DNA of 17,035 bases from an uncultured Collinsella sp. (GCA_900541725.1 UQLB01000035.1:1-17035), one strand, 5' to 3'. Positions 6,487 through 14,798 are shown, counted from the first letter of the stretch. Made by a program: numbers and translations. Notes: a model not told the origin generated them from the letters alone.

Positions 6487-7935
6487 ATGGCAGAATCTCG
6501 TGCGGAGCGTAAGGCTCGTCGTGCTTTGATCGAGGCGGCTGAGGGGTCAGAGGAGAAAAAATCTTCTCAGAAATCCAAGTCGTCTCAGGACGCGAAGGGT
6601 AAGTCGGCCAAGGGCAAGGCTAAGGCCAAGCGTCCCGGCTCTCGTCGGAACGAGGATAAGGCATCTCAGACTCGCTCCAAGCGCTCGCATAAAGATCGGG
6701 TTTCGTCTGCGCGTAAGGCTGTGGACCCCAAGTCCCCCTGTTCGATCATGAAAGCTTGCGGTGGGTGCACGGCGCTCAATCGTCCTTATAAGAAGCAGCT
6801 CGCCGCCAAGCAGGCTGCTATGGAGGAGCTTTTTGCTTCGCTTTGTGAGCGTGAGGGCATTGCTGTAGATCCTATTCGTGGCATGGGTGTCACCCTGGGC
6901 GACCCGGGCAAATATCCTGCACCGCGTGGCTTTCGTCATAAGGCTGCCACTCCCTTTGCTCCCGGTAAGGAGGGCGCCGTCCGTTGCGGTTTCTTTGAGC
7001 GCGGCACGCACAAGATCGTTGCCGTACCCGAATGCCCCGTCGAGGCACCAGGCGCCCGTCAGATTCTCAACGGCATCGCACGCGAAGCTGAGCGGCTGCA
7101 TATTCCCGCCTTTAATGAGGACAAGCATCTTGGTTTGCTTCGCTATGCCGTCGTCCGCTGCGGTTGGCGTACCGACCAGGTCATGGTCACGCTCGTGACC
7201 GCTCAGCGCGACTTGCCGCATGCGCAGGAGTTCTTTGAGGCTGTCGCCGCACTCGATCCGCGCATCGTCACCGTCGCCCAAAACATCAACGGACGCCCCG
7301 GCAACGCCATCCTCGGCGAGGAAACCCGCATCGTGTATGGCGCCGAATGCATGCGCGATCAGCTGCTCGGCTGCGAATTCGACATCTCCCCCACCGCGTT
7401 TTATCAGACCAACCCGCAACAGACTGAGCTGCTCTATCAGCTCGCTATCGACGGCATGGATTTGCACCAGGGCGATGTGCTCATGGATGCCTACTGTGGC
7501 AGCGGTACCATCGGTCTTTGCGCAGCTAAAGATGCCCAGAACAAGGGTATCGGCATTATGCTGCTCGGCGTGGAGCGCAACCCGGCGGGCATTGCCGACG
7601 CACGTCGCAATGCCGAGCTCAACGGCCTCACCCGCAGCGCTTGGTTTATGGCCGACGATGCCACCGACTACATCCTAGATGCCGCCGACAACAACGAACG
7701 GGTCGATGTCCTTTCCATCGATCCGCCGCGCGCCGGCTCTACCCCCGAGTTCCTCGAAGCTGCCTGCGCACTTAAGCCGCGCCGCATCACCTATATCAGC
7801 TGCAACCCCGTGACCCAAGAGCGCGACCTGCACCAGCTCCTCGACGGAGGCTATCGCCTGCTCAAGATCACGCCCGTCGACATGTTCCCCCACACCGACC
7901 ACACCGAAACCGTAGCGGTCCTCGAACGCCGCTAA
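6487..7935 (+). CDS. rlmD: 23S rRNA (uracil-C5)-methyltransferase, RlmD/RumA family
   Basis: This 482-residue protein is predicted to methylate C5 of a uridine in 23S rRNA using S-adenosylmethionine. The four Cys ligands of the family's 4Fe-4S cluster are visible: C85, C91 and C94 (CSIMKACGGC) and C183 (PECP). The SAM-binding motif is DAYCGSGTIGL (334-344), motif IV is IDPPRAGS (411-418), the nucleophile is C439 in YISCNP, and the general base is E474 in HTDHTE. The first 80 residues are a Lys/Arg/Ser-rich, probably disordered extension in place of the TRAM domain of E. coli RlmD. The ATG at 6487 follows a weak GGGG ribosome site. The family also contains enzymes for other uridines (RlmCD, TrmA), so the exact target is inferred; the cysteine pattern favours the RlmD/RlmCD side over TrmA. 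Confidence 0.88.
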   Translation: MAESRAERKARRALIEAAEGSEEKKSSQKSKSSQDAKGKSAKGKAKAKRPGSRRNEDKASQTRSKRSHKDRVSSARKAVDPKSPCSIMKACGGCTALNRPYKKQLAAKQAAMEELFASLCEREGIAVDPIRGMGVTLGDPGKYPAPRGFRHKAATPFAPGKEGAVRCGFFERGTHKIVAVPECPVEAPGARQILNGIAREAERLHIPAFNEDKHLGLLRYAVVRCGWRTDQVMVTLVTAQRDLPHAQEFFEAVAALDPRIVTVAQNINGRPGNAILGEETRIVYGAECMRDQLLGCEFDISPTAFYQTNPQQTELLYQLAIDGMDLHQGDVLMDAYCGSGTIGLCAAKDAQNKGIGIMLLGVERNPAGIADARRNAELNGLTRSAWFMADDATDYILDAADNNERVDVLSIDPPRAGSTPEFLEAACALKPRRITYISCNPVTQERDLHQLLDGGYRLLKITPVDMFPHTDHTETVAVLERR

Positions 7936-7963
7936 CCAACCTCAGTAGATTTTTGGGACAAGA

Positions 7964-7993
7964 AAGGGGGCGACCCGTCTGGGCCGCCCCCTT
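7964..7993. terminator. Bidirectional terminator, rlmD / PHP gene
   Basis: AAGGGGGCG (7964-7972) pairs perfectly with CGCCCCCTT (7985-7993), and inside the loop CCC (7974-7976) can pair with GGG (7981-7983). It sits between convergent genes, 28 bases after the rlmD stop codon and 20 bases beyond the PHP stop. The flanking T-tracts are short on both strands. Confidence 0.7.
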
Positions 7994-8013
7994 CGCTTGG
8001 TTTATAAATTCCG

Positions 8014-8835
8014 CTACATCCCCTTGCGCAGGTCGCACACGCCGGCTGCCGCCATCTCGCGCAGCAGCGTCTCGCGGTCGCGTGTCACGATCAGGTCCAG
8101 CGGGAAGTGAATCTCGTCGAGCAACTTGCGGGCGTGATCGAGCTTGCCAATGGCCATGCCAATGTGGGCATCGGTCGACACGCCAATGCCCACGCCCAGC
8201 TCGGCGCAGCGCTCGGCAATCTTGCGGCATACGGCCCAATGCTCAGTGTCGACACCGTGTTCAAGACTATGGTTGTTGATCTCGATAATCTTGTGCTTGG
8301 CCTTAGCTGCCAACAGCACCTCGTCGATATCGAACGGCACGCCCGAACGCCCCGTGTGACCCAGCATGAACACCTTGGGGTGCTCCAGGGCATTGATATA
8401 CATCTCGGTCGTCTGGGCCAGCGTCGCGCCCCCAGCAATCTGCGGATTATGCACGCTTGCAACCAAATAATCCAAATTACGCGTAACCAAATCGAACAGC
8501 GAATGCTGACGGCTGTACGAATCGCCGGCAATATCGAGCGTGACAGGAGTGTCCTCGCCAAACAGGCTTCCGTCCAGCGAAACGATATCGGCCTCGGCAC
8601 CACGCAGCACCAGCACGCCACTCCAAATGCGCGGCCAGATATCCTGGTTGATAAAGAACTGGTAACTGCGCAGGTCATTGGGGCAAGCCGTAATCATAGA
8701 GCTCAAATGGTCGGCAGATCCGAGCACCTGCAGACCACGCTCTGCCGCCCAGTACACATTCTCCTCAATGGTCGAATATGCATGCGCAGAGAACATCGTA
8801 TGGGTATGAATGTCACAAGAAAGCAGGTAGGGCAT
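8014..8835 (-). CDS. PHP-domain metal-dependent hydrolase, YcdX-like
   Basis: This 273-residue protein belongs to the PHP superfamily, trinuclear-metal phosphoesterases. The metal-ligand pattern is complete: H10 and H12 (DIHTHT), H18 (SAHAYST), D42/H43 (SADH), E81 (RGAEADI), H129 (ASVHN), H160 (LGHTG) and D222/H224 (TDAH). The HAYST signature and a WPR-GVLVLRG-E stretch match E. coli YcdX rather than histidinol phosphatase or polymerase PHP domains. The ATG at 8835 follows AAGGAG at good spacing. It lies downstream of the aminotransferase on the same strand, 165 bases away, and may be read from that gene or from its own weak promoter. YcdX is a phosphatase of uncertain natural substrate, so the substrate here is unknown. 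There is no histidine biosynthesis context. Confidence 0.88.
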   Translation of the reverse strand: MPYLLSCDIHTHTMFSAHAYSTIEENVYWAAERGLQVLGSADHLSSMITACPNDLRSYQFFINQDIWPRIWSGVLVLRGAEADIVSLDGSLFGEDTPVTLDIAGDSYSRQHSLFDLVTRNLDYLVASVHNPQIAGGATLAQTTEMYINALEHPKVFMLGHTGRSGVPFDIDEVLLAAKAKHKIIEINNHSLEHGVDTEHWAVCRKIAERCAELGVGIGVSTDAHIGMAIGKLDHARKLLDEIHFPLDLIVTRDRETLLREMAAAGVCDLRKGM

Positions 8836-8872
8836 CAGGTCTCCTTATCTGGCACGGCCGTCGCTTATATTC

Positions 8873-8901
8873 ATTGTACGCATAGCCTTCGATAGTCGTA
8901 A
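8873..8901 (-). promoter_or_regulatory. Weak promoter candidate for the PHP gene
   Basis: On the minus strand TACAAT (8873-8878, 5 of 6 to the -10 consensus) lies 17 bp from TTACGA (8896-8901, only 3 of 6). Support is mainly the -10 and its position, about 38 bases before the start codon. Confidence 0.3.
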
Positions 8902-8935
8902 AACCACTCCATCCCAAAGACACAACGTCCATGAC

Positions 8936-8966
8936 AACGGGGTCCGGCTTAACACCAAACCCCGTT
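8936..8966 (-). other. Hairpin downstream of the aminotransferase gene, weak terminator at best
   Basis: AACGGGGT (8936-8943) and ACCCCGTT (8959-8966) form a perfect 8-bp stem with a 15-base loop, 35 bases after the aminotransferase stop. No T-tract follows on the minus strand, so read-through into the PHP gene is likely. It partly overlaps the parS-like site. Confidence 0.35.
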
Positions 8967-8978
8967 TCACGTAAAACA
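8963..8978. promoter_or_regulatory. parS-like 16-mer
   Basis: The minus strand reads TGTTTTACGTGAAACG, matching the widely conserved chromosomal ParB site TGTTTCACGTGAAACA at 14 of 16 positions with the central ACGT intact. It is in the intergenic region between the aminotransferase and PHP genes. Two mismatches mean it may be a weak site or a chance match. Confidence 0.35.
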
Positions 8979-9000
8979 TTGTAGGCAGAGCGCTTTACTT

Positions 9001-10185
9001 TTAACGATACTCGTCCGCCAACTGTTTCCAAGCGGGTAGCGAATTGACAATCGTTTCGTAGCTCACGCAATAGCCCAGGCGGAACCAACCCGGCATACCA
9101 AAGCTGTCCGAGGGAACCGCAAGCAACTCATACTTCTTTGCGCGCTCGCAAAACGCATTCGCATCGGACTCCAACGCTTTCACCCATAGGTAGAACGCGC
9201 CATCCGGCTCAACATAGGTGTAGCCATACTCCGCTAGTGCGTCGGTAAGCGCGGTGCGGTTACGTGCATAGGCCTCAACGTCACTCGGCTCATCGATGCA
9301 GTCGATAATTACGCGCTGAAAGAGCGCCGGCGCGCACACGAAGCCCAGCGTACGGGCAGCACCCGCAACAGCCGGCATCAGACGGGCAGCCTGCGGATTG
9401 GTGTTGGGAACCAAGATCCAACCCACGCGCTCACCAGGCAGCGACAGCGACTTGGAATACGAGTAGCACACGATGGTGTGCTCGTAGATCGAGGGCACCC
9501 AAGGCACCTTGGCACCGTACACGATCTCGCGGTACGGCTCATCCGAGATGAGCATAATCGGATTCTCGGAATCGCGCTGAGCGTTGGCCTCGCGCAGAAC
9601 ATTGGCCAGTCGCGTCAGCGTGTCGCATGGATATACGGCACCGGTCGGATTGTTGGGCGAGTCGATAATGACGGCAGCCGTCTTATCGGTGATCGCCTTG
9701 AGCACGTTGTCCACGCTCAGCTGGAACGTGTCTTCATCAGCAGGCGCCTCAACACACGTGCAGCCGGCCTTCTCAATCCAAACGCGATACTCCGGAAAGT
9801 ACGGGGCAATAACAATAACCTCGTCGCCCGGATTCGTAACGGCGTTGAGTGTACAGGTGAGCGAAGCCGCGGCGCCCACGGTCATAAAGACGTCCTTGCC
9901 CTCATAGCTCGTACCAAAGCGGCGGTTGAGCGATTCGGCGACAGCTGCACGACATTGCGGCAGGCCTGGTGCGGGCGTGTAGCCGTGCAGCTGGTCGCTC
10001 GGCAGCTCCAGGGCCTTCTTAATGGACTCCGCCACAGCAGCGGGTGCCGGAACGCTCGGATTGCCCAGCGAAAAATCGAATACGTTTTCCGCACCGATCT
10101 GCGCCTTGCGCTCAAGGCCATAGCTAAAAATCTCACGGATGATGGAGCTTTCCGCACCGCGAACATACATAGTTTCGTTGATCAT
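9001..10185 (-). CDS. PLP-dependent aminotransferase, class I/II (aspartate aminotransferase fold)
   Basis: This is a 394-residue cytoplasmic fold-type I PLP enzyme. Visible landmarks are GNPSVPAP near residue 41, SPNNPTGAVYP (176-186) with N179, SDEPYRE (214-220) with D215 and Y218 contacting PLP, the Schiff-base lysine K245 in SYSKSLSLPGERVGW, and the substrate-carboxylate arginine R369 in WFRLGYC. The start is the ATG at 10185 with AAGGGGAA upstream; the frame continues to 10284 but that extension runs into the palindromic repeat. A TACAAT -10 candidate lies at 10210-10215 without a good -35. The sequence is consistent with an alanine, aspartate or aromatic aminotransferase; I cannot fix the substrate. 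It may be co-transcribed with the PHP gene. Confidence 0.9.
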   Translation of the reverse strand: MINETMYVRGAESSIIREIFSYGLERKAQIGAENVFDFSLGNPSVPAPAAVAESIKKALELPSDQLHGYTPAPGLPQCRAAVAESLNRRFGTSYEGKDVFMTVGAAASLTCTLNAVTNPGDEVIVIAPYFPEYRVWIEKAGCTCVEAPADEDTFQLSVDNVLKAITDKTAAVIIDSPNNPTGAVYPCDTLTRLANVLREANAQRDSENPIMLISDEPYREIVYGAKVPWVPSIYEHTIVCYSYSKSLSLPGERVGWILVPNTNPQAARLMPAVAGAARTLGFVCAPALFQRVIIDCIDEPSDVEAYARNRTALTDALAEYGYTYVEPDGAFYLWVKALESDANAFCERAKKYELLAVPSDSFGMPGWFRLGYCVSYETIVNSLPAWKQLADEYR

Positions 10186-10244
10186 CTGTTCCCCTTTCGC
10201 ATAGGCGTTATTGTACGCTTTAGCCGAGCAAAGTGCCGCAGCAA

Positions 10245-10306
10245 TGTTGATTGGGGACAGACTTAAATGCGTGAAAACGCTCATTTAAGTCTGTCCCCAA
10301 TCAACA
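10245..10306. repeat. 62-bp perfect palindromic element, REP-like
   Basis: The arms at 10245-10269 and 10282-10306 are exact reverse complements over 25 bp, with core TTGGGGACAGACTTAAATG. The 12-base centre extends the hairpin by CGT/ACG (10270-10272 and 10277-10279) capped by GAAA, with a CT bulge. It lies between the ftsH terminator and the aminotransferase leader and has no T-run in the right place for a terminator. The GGGGACAG core recalls REP-type repeats mobilised by Y1 (RAYT) transposases, but no transposase is in the window. Confidence 0.8.
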
Positions 10307-10330
10307 GATGGCCCCATATCGCTCAAAAGA

Positions 10331-10363
10331 AAAAGCCTCCGCAGGTTTCCCCGCGGAGGCTTT
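10331..10363 (-). terminator. Terminator of ftsH
   Basis: AAAGCCTCCGC (10332-10342) and GCGGAGGCTTT (10353-10363) form an 11-bp perfect stem. On the minus strand it is followed by a T-rich tail (TTTCTTTTGAG). It lies 11 bases past the ftsH stop codon. Confidence 0.88.
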
Positions 10364-10374
10364 CGCCACAAAGA

Positions 10375-12510
10375 CTATTTGTCGGCGTCGGTGTCGGCAT
10401 CGACGACGGCATGGTCATCGTCAGCATCATCGGATGCGGCTTCGGCATCCTCCTGCATGGCCGCCTGCGCAAAGGCCGCGGCATCAGCCGCCAGCTCCTC
10501 CTCGCTCATTCGAGGCACGCGCTTCTTGGTCGGCATGCCGGCCGCCTTGGCATTGCGCTCCTCCTTGGCCGCCAGGATATCGCCCTCGCGCTCAAGGTAG
10601 GCATTCCACTCGTTGTCGAGTAGGGCGTTCACGGCATCGCCCTCGACAGTCTCGCGCTCAAGCAGCACCTTCGCCATCAGATCGAGCTGATCGCGACGGG
10701 CGTCCAGGATCTCGACCGCACGACGATGGGCCTCACGCATAATGCGCTGAACCTCGATATCGATGCGGCGCGCCGTCTCCTCGGAGTAATCCTGGTGATC
10801 GGCGTAATCGCGACCAAGGAACACCTGATGTTGCGCCTCGCCAAACACTTGCGTGCCCAGCTCCTCGCTCATGCCCAGGCGCGTGACCATCTCGCGCGCC
10901 ATCTTGGTTGCGCGCTCCAGATCGTTGCTCGCGCCCGACGTAATGTCATCGCACATGAGCTCCTCGGCAACGCGACCGCCCAAGAACACGGCGAGCTCGT
11001 CGAGCATCTCGTTCTTGGTCTTGAGGAAGTGGTCCTCCTGCGGAAGCTGCAGCGTGTAACCCAGAGCCTGACCGCGGCTGACGATCGAGATCTTGTGGAC
11101 CGGATCGGAGTGCTCCAGGATGTGGCCCACCAGGGCGTGACCGCTCTCGTGGTAGGCAATCGTGGTGCGCTCGGCCTCGGTCATCACGCGACCCTTGCGT
11201 TGCGGTCCGGCAATCACGCGTTCCATCGACTCCTCGACCTCGTCCATCGAGATCACGGAACGATGGCGGCGAGCAGCCAGCAGCGCAGACTCGTTGAGCA
11301 GGTTTGCCAAATCGGCACCGGTAAAGCCAACGGTCATCTGGGCGAGCTTCTCAAACTTCACGTCCTCGTCCATCGGCTTGTTCTCGGCATGCACGCGCAA
11401 GATCTGCTCGCGGCCCTTCACATCCGGACGGTCGACCGTAACCTGACGGTCAAAACGACCGGGACGCAGCAGCGCCGGATCCAGAATGTCGGGGCGGTTG
11501 GTGGCGGCGATCAGGATGACCGACTCGCTCTCCTCAAAACCGTCCATCTCGACAAGCAGCTGGTTGAGCGTCTGCTCGCGCTCGTCGTGACCGCCGCCCA
11601 AGCCAGCTCCGCGCTGACGTCCCACGGCATCGATCTCATCGATGAAGATGATCGACGGGGCCTGGGACTTGGCCTCCTTAAAGAGGTCACGCACGCGGCT
11701 GGCGCCGACACCTACGAACATCTCGACAAAGTCGGAACCCGAGATGCTAAAGAACGGCACGCCCGCCTCGCCGGCAACGGCCTTGGCCAGCAGCGTTTTA
11801 CCGGTACCCGGAGGGCCAACCAGCAACACGCCGCGCGGGATCTTGGCGCCCAGTTTGCGATAGCGATCCGGATCGCTCAAAAAGTCACGGATCTCCTCGA
11901 GCTCCTCGACTGCCTCGTCCACGCCGGCAACGTCTTCAAACTTGACCTTGGGGCGTGTGGCCTCGTTGGTCTTGGCGTTGGTCTTGCCAAACTGCATGTT
12001 CCTGTTGTTGGCGCCCATCATCTGGCGCATAAAGTAGAACATGATGGCGATCAGGGCGATCGTCGGAAGCACACTCATCGCCAAGTCGCCCCAAAAATCG
12101 GGATCGTTGGTGTTGACGATGTACTTGGTATCGGGGTGCTCCGCCATGAGCTCGGCAAGCGAATCGGAGCCGACATAGGTCGAAGAGAAGCTCTTGAGCT
12201 CGCTCGTATCGCCCTTGTCCTTTTTTGTCTTCCAGTAATGACCCGTCACGCTTCCGTCTTGAACCGTATAGGTCAGATCTTCGACGCGATCCTGCTTGAT
12301 GGCGCTGACCATCTCGCTCGTCGCGAGCTTAACGGTATTGCTGGAGCTGGCAAAGCCGGAACCCATATTAAAGAAGGCATAGCCCAGAAGCGCGCAAGCC
12401 AAAAGAAAATACAGCCAGCCCGTACGCGTGGGCTTCTTGCCTCCGGGCATCCCCGGGATCTTTGGGTCCCGGGGAGTCTGGGAATTGTTGTCGTTACGGT
12501 CGTCGGGCAT
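10375..12510 (-). CDS. ftsH: ATP-dependent zinc metalloprotease FtsH
   Basis: This 711-residue membrane-anchored AAA+ protease degrades misassembled membrane proteins and regulatory proteins. Membrane segments are at about 31-48 and 143-161, flanking an extracytoplasmic domain. The AAA module shows Walker A GPPGTGKT (232-239), Walker B IIFIDEID (287-294) and the second region of homology ATNRPDILDPALLRPGRFDR (336-355). The protease has HESGH (454-458) with E455 catalytic, and D530 as the probable third zinc ligand. The C-terminus is a long acidic Ala/Asp/Glu tail, commonly variable in this family. The ATG at 12510 is one base beyond the hpt stop (TAAGATG); the nearest ribosome-like site, GGAGG, is about 12 bases upstream inside hpt, so coupled translation is likely. 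Last gene of the tilS-hpt-ftsH block. Confidence 0.97.
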   Translation of the reverse strand: MPDDRNDNNSQTPRDPKIPGMPGGKKPTRTGWLYFLLACALLGYAFFNMGSGFASSSNTVKLATSEMVSAIKQDRVEDLTYTVQDGSVTGHYWKTKKDKGDTSELKSFSSTYVGSDSLAELMAEHPDTKYIVNTNDPDFWGDLAMSVLPTIALIAIMFYFMRQMMGANNRNMQFGKTNAKTNEATRPKVKFEDVAGVDEAVEELEEIRDFLSDPDRYRKLGAKIPRGVLLVGPPGTGKTLLAKAVAGEAGVPFFSISGSDFVEMFVGVGASRVRDLFKEAKSQAPSIIFIDEIDAVGRQRGAGLGGGHDEREQTLNQLLVEMDGFEESESVILIAATNRPDILDPALLRPGRFDRQVTVDRPDVKGREQILRVHAENKPMDEDVKFEKLAQMTVGFTGADLANLLNESALLAARRHRSVISMDEVEESMERVIAGPQRKGRVMTEAERTTIAYHESGHALVGHILEHSDPVHKISIVSRGQALGYTLQLPQEDHFLKTKNEMLDELAVFLGGRVAEELMCDDITSGASNDLERATKMAREMVTRLGMSEELGTQVFGEAQHQVFLGRDYADHQDYSEETARRIDIEVQRIMREAHRRAVEILDARRDQLDLMAKVLLERETVEGDAVNALLDNEWNAYLEREGDILAAKEERNAKAAGMPTKKRVPRMSEEELAADAAAFAQAAMQEDAEAASDDADDDHAVVDADTDADK

Positions 12511-12511
12511 C

Positions 12512-13060
12512 TTACGAATAAACCTCCGGTTTCAAAATGCCCAGATACGGAAGGTTGCGATAGCGCTCGGCATAGTCGAGGCCGTAGCCCACCACAAAGG
12601 CATCGGGGCAATGGGTTCCAACATACTTGGGCGTGATGGCCGAGACGCGGTCCTCAACGTCCTTCCACAGGAAGGCGGCGACCTCCAGAGAAGCGGGCTT
12701 GCGGCTCTCGAGGTTCTTCATCAGATACTTGAGCGTCAGGCCCGAGTCCAGAATGTCCTCGACGATCAGCACGTCGCGACCGCGGATGTCGATATCCAGG
12801 TCCTTAATGATACGCACGATACCCGAGGACTTCACACCGTCGCCGTAGCTCGAAACAGCCATGAAATCGATGTTGGTCGGCAGCTCGATCTTACGCATCA
12901 GGTCGCCCATAAAGACCACGGCGCCGCGCAGGACCGCAATCAGCACCAGATCCTTACCCGCGTAGTCGCGCGTAATCTCCTCGCCCAGGCGAGAGACGAT
13001 ACCGTCGATATCCTCCTGCGTAAACAGAACCTTCTCGATATCCGGATGTTGAGAAGCCAT
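12512..13060 (-). CDS. hpt: Hypoxanthine phosphoribosyltransferase
   Basis: This 182-residue cytoplasmic purine-salvage enzyme converts hypoxanthine (often guanine too) and PRPP to the nucleotide. The PRPP-binding motif is VLIVEDILDSGLTL (97-110); LRG (44-46) and the flexible-loop segment SSYGDGVKSSG (70-80) are typical of bacterial HPRT. Length matches the family. The ATG at 13060 follows AAAGGG at short spacing. It is followed one base later by ftsH and preceded by tilS on the same strand, an arrangement long known in Bacillus and relatives. The gap to tilS carries its own promoter candidate. Confidence 0.96.
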   Translation of the reverse strand: MASQHPDIEKVLFTQEDIDGIVSRLGEEITRDYAGKDLVLIAVLRGAVVFMGDLMRKIELPTNIDFMAVSSYGDGVKSSGIVRIIKDLDIDIRGRDVLIVEDILDSGLTLKYLMKNLESRKPASLEVAAFLWKDVEDRVSAITPKYVGTHCPDAFVVGYGLDYAERYRNLPYLGILKPEVYS

Positions 13061-13117
13061 GACAACCCTTTCTTGTGCTTAATCGCCCACACACCGCCGT
13101 ATGGACGCGAACTACAC

Positions 13118-13147
13118 ATTCTAGCAGCGCACGGGGTATATTTTCCA
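13118..13147 (-). promoter_or_regulatory. Promoter of hpt-ftsH, extended -10
   Basis: On the minus strand TGCTAGAAT (13118-13126) is an extended -10 (TGn plus TAGAAT, 5 of 6). TGGAAA (13142-13147, 4 of 6) lies 18 bp upstream. Transcription would start near 13111, giving hpt a leader of about 50 bases and allowing hpt-ftsH expression independent of tilS. Confidence 0.55.
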
Positions 13148-13148
13148 G

Positions 13149-13169
13149 CCCGCGCACCATCAGCGCGGG
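13149..13169 (-). terminator. GC hairpin after tilS, doubtful terminator
   Basis: CCCGCGC (13149-13155) and GCGCGGG (13163-13169) form a 7-bp stem with a 7-base loop, 39 bases after the tilS stop. No T-run follows on the minus strand (it continues CTGGAAAATAT), so it may attenuate rather than end transcription. It abuts the hpt -35 element. Confidence 0.3.
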
Positions 13170-13208
13170 AATACCGTCAACGCCGCACAGAATAGCTGGC
13201 GTAGGACG

Positions 13209-14750
13209 CTATTCCGCATCGACCACACGAAGCAGATATGCCACGCGCGTTGCGGCCGTGCACTTAAAACGCTCGTCCGCGCGAACTCCGGCGACCCACA
13301 CCACGGCACCTCCCGGCGCCGTCCTCACCATGGGCACGCCGGCGCGCTCGGAAACGGGAATGCGAGCCTCGCCTAGCAAGTCGGATACTTTCTTGCTTCG
13401 GCCACTCATCCCTAACGGGCACATCACGTCTCCCGGTGCGGGACCGTCCACCCACAGGCGCGCCAATCGCGCCTCGACAGGGATCTTGCCACGCGAGCCC
13501 GCCAGGATCCGCTCACTATCGCTGTCGGCAAAACCCAGGGCAGCCGCGTCTACCAAAGCTGTCACTTCCCCGGCAGCCGCAAGCTCACGGGCGCGACGCA
13601 CGATATCGCATCCCGGCTCAACGGCCATCGGTTCTGTGACCAGCATACGTCCCCCGCCCAACGGCAAACGACCGGGTACGGTAACCCAGTCCGCGACCAG
13701 GCCCTCGCGAGCCGCCGGCGCCTTAAACGCCAGCATGCCAAACTCAATGCGTGCGTCAATCCCCGCCGGAAGCGTGACCGAGCCGGCGCCCTCGGCAACG
13801 CAGGAAAGGACTCGCTCCACATGTCGCATCTCTGGACGAGCGTCCGGATCGATGCGCTTAATCGCCAGTCGCACGATGCGCCGCGCGATTACCACCTCGG
13901 CCGCAGCAAGGCGTCTGGCATCGAGCACTAGCGCGCCCGCCGCCTCCTTGCGCAGGCAGCTTCGAAACGCCTGCGCCGACAGCTGGGATAGAAACGCGTC
14001 TTCGTCACCCAAGATCTCACAGGCGGCGCCAATCGTCTTGCACACGCTCGCATTACGCTGTGCCACCACTGGCATTACCCGATGGCGCACGTAGTTTCGC
14101 AGATACGAGATATCCTCATTGCTCTCGTCTTCACGCCACGGCTGACCATGTACCTGTAGATAGCCCACAAGCTCGCCATGAGTCAGGTCGAGCAAGGGAC
14201 GCACCACGATATTCCTCCGGCGAGGAATGCTCGATAGACCAGCGGGCCCCGAACCCTTAATCGCGTTCATCAAAAACGTTTCCGCGCGATCCGAAGACGT
14301 GTGCGCGGTGCAGATACGAGCCGCCGTTCGCGGTGCCCCCGTCTGGGCGCAGAGCTCGCGAACATACCTCCGCGCCGCGGCATAGCGCACCTCGCGGGCA
14401 GCCGCCTCGATATTGCCCGATTCATCATCAAAATAGGCATGCTCAACACACAGCGGCAAGCCATATTGTGCGCATAGGCCGCGCACAAAGGCCTCATCGC
14501 CATCGGATGCCTCGCCGCGCAGATGATGGTTCACATGCAGCACGTGCAGTCGCTCGCGCGCAATGGGGGCTACACCACGCCCATCCAGAATATCCAACTT
14601 TGATGTGCACGCCATAAGGAGCAAAGCCGTCGAGTCCGCGCCACCTGATACCATGAGCACCACGGGGGCAGCCGTCTGCCGCGTTGCCAGGGCTTTATCA
14701 TCAGCCCACGATGCAACATGGTGTCCATAATGCTGAGATACCGTTGGCAT
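13209..14750 (-). CDS. tilS: tRNA(Ile)-lysidine synthase
   Basis: This 513-residue cytoplasmic enzyme is predicted to attach lysine to C34 of the CAU-anticodon tRNA-Ile, so that it reads AUA and is charged with isoleucine. The ATP-pyrophosphatase P-loop is SGGADS (35-40); HVNHHLRG (72-79), AHTSSDRAET (149-158) and KGSGPAGLSSI (165-175) are the conserved synthase motifs. The C-terminal TilS domain, roughly residues 430-510, includes GDVMCPLGMSGRSKKVSDLL. AGGAGG lies 6 bases before the ATG at 14750. It is divergent from the WalJ-type gene with only 48 bp between start codons. A TACAAT -10 candidate (14779-14784) faces tilS but its -35 is poor. First gene of the tilS-hpt-ftsH block. Confidence 0.94.
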   Translation of the reverse strand: MPTVSQHYGHHVASWADDKALATRQTAAPVVLMVSGGADSTALLLMACTSKLDILDGRGVAPIARERLHVLHVNHHLRGEASDGDEAFVRGLCAQYGLPLCVEHAYFDDESGNIEAAAREVRYAAARRYVRELCAQTGAPRTAARICTAHTSSDRAETFLMNAIKGSGPAGLSSIPRRRNIVVRPLLDLTHGELVGYLQVHGQPWREDESNEDISYLRNYVRHRVMPVVAQRNASVCKTIGAACEILGDEDAFLSQLSAQAFRSCLRKEAAGALVLDARRLAAAEVVIARRIVRLAIKRIDPDARPEMRHVERVLSCVAEGAGSVTLPAGIDARIEFGMLAFKAPAAREGLVADWVTVPGRLPLGGGRMLVTEPMAVEPGCDIVRRARELAAAGEVTALVDAAALGFADSDSERILAGSRGKIPVEARLARLWVDGPAPGDVMCPLGMSGRSKKVSDLLGEARIPVSERAGVPMVRTAPGGAVVWVAGVRADERFKCTAATRVAYLLRVVDAE

Positions 14751-14798
14751 TTGCTTCCTCCTCTATTCGTTCGCACCCATTGTATCCTTTGGAATCTT

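Noticed and set aside
8813..9088. 91-codon minus-strand frame bridging the aminotransferase and PHP genes
   Set aside because: It overlaps the end of the aminotransferase in another frame and the start of the PHP gene, has no ribosome site or known motif, and covers the hairpin and parS-like site.
10726..12636. 636-codon plus-strand open frame opposite ftsH
   Set aside because: Antisense shadow of ftsH created by high GC at third codon positions; no domain and no ribosome site.
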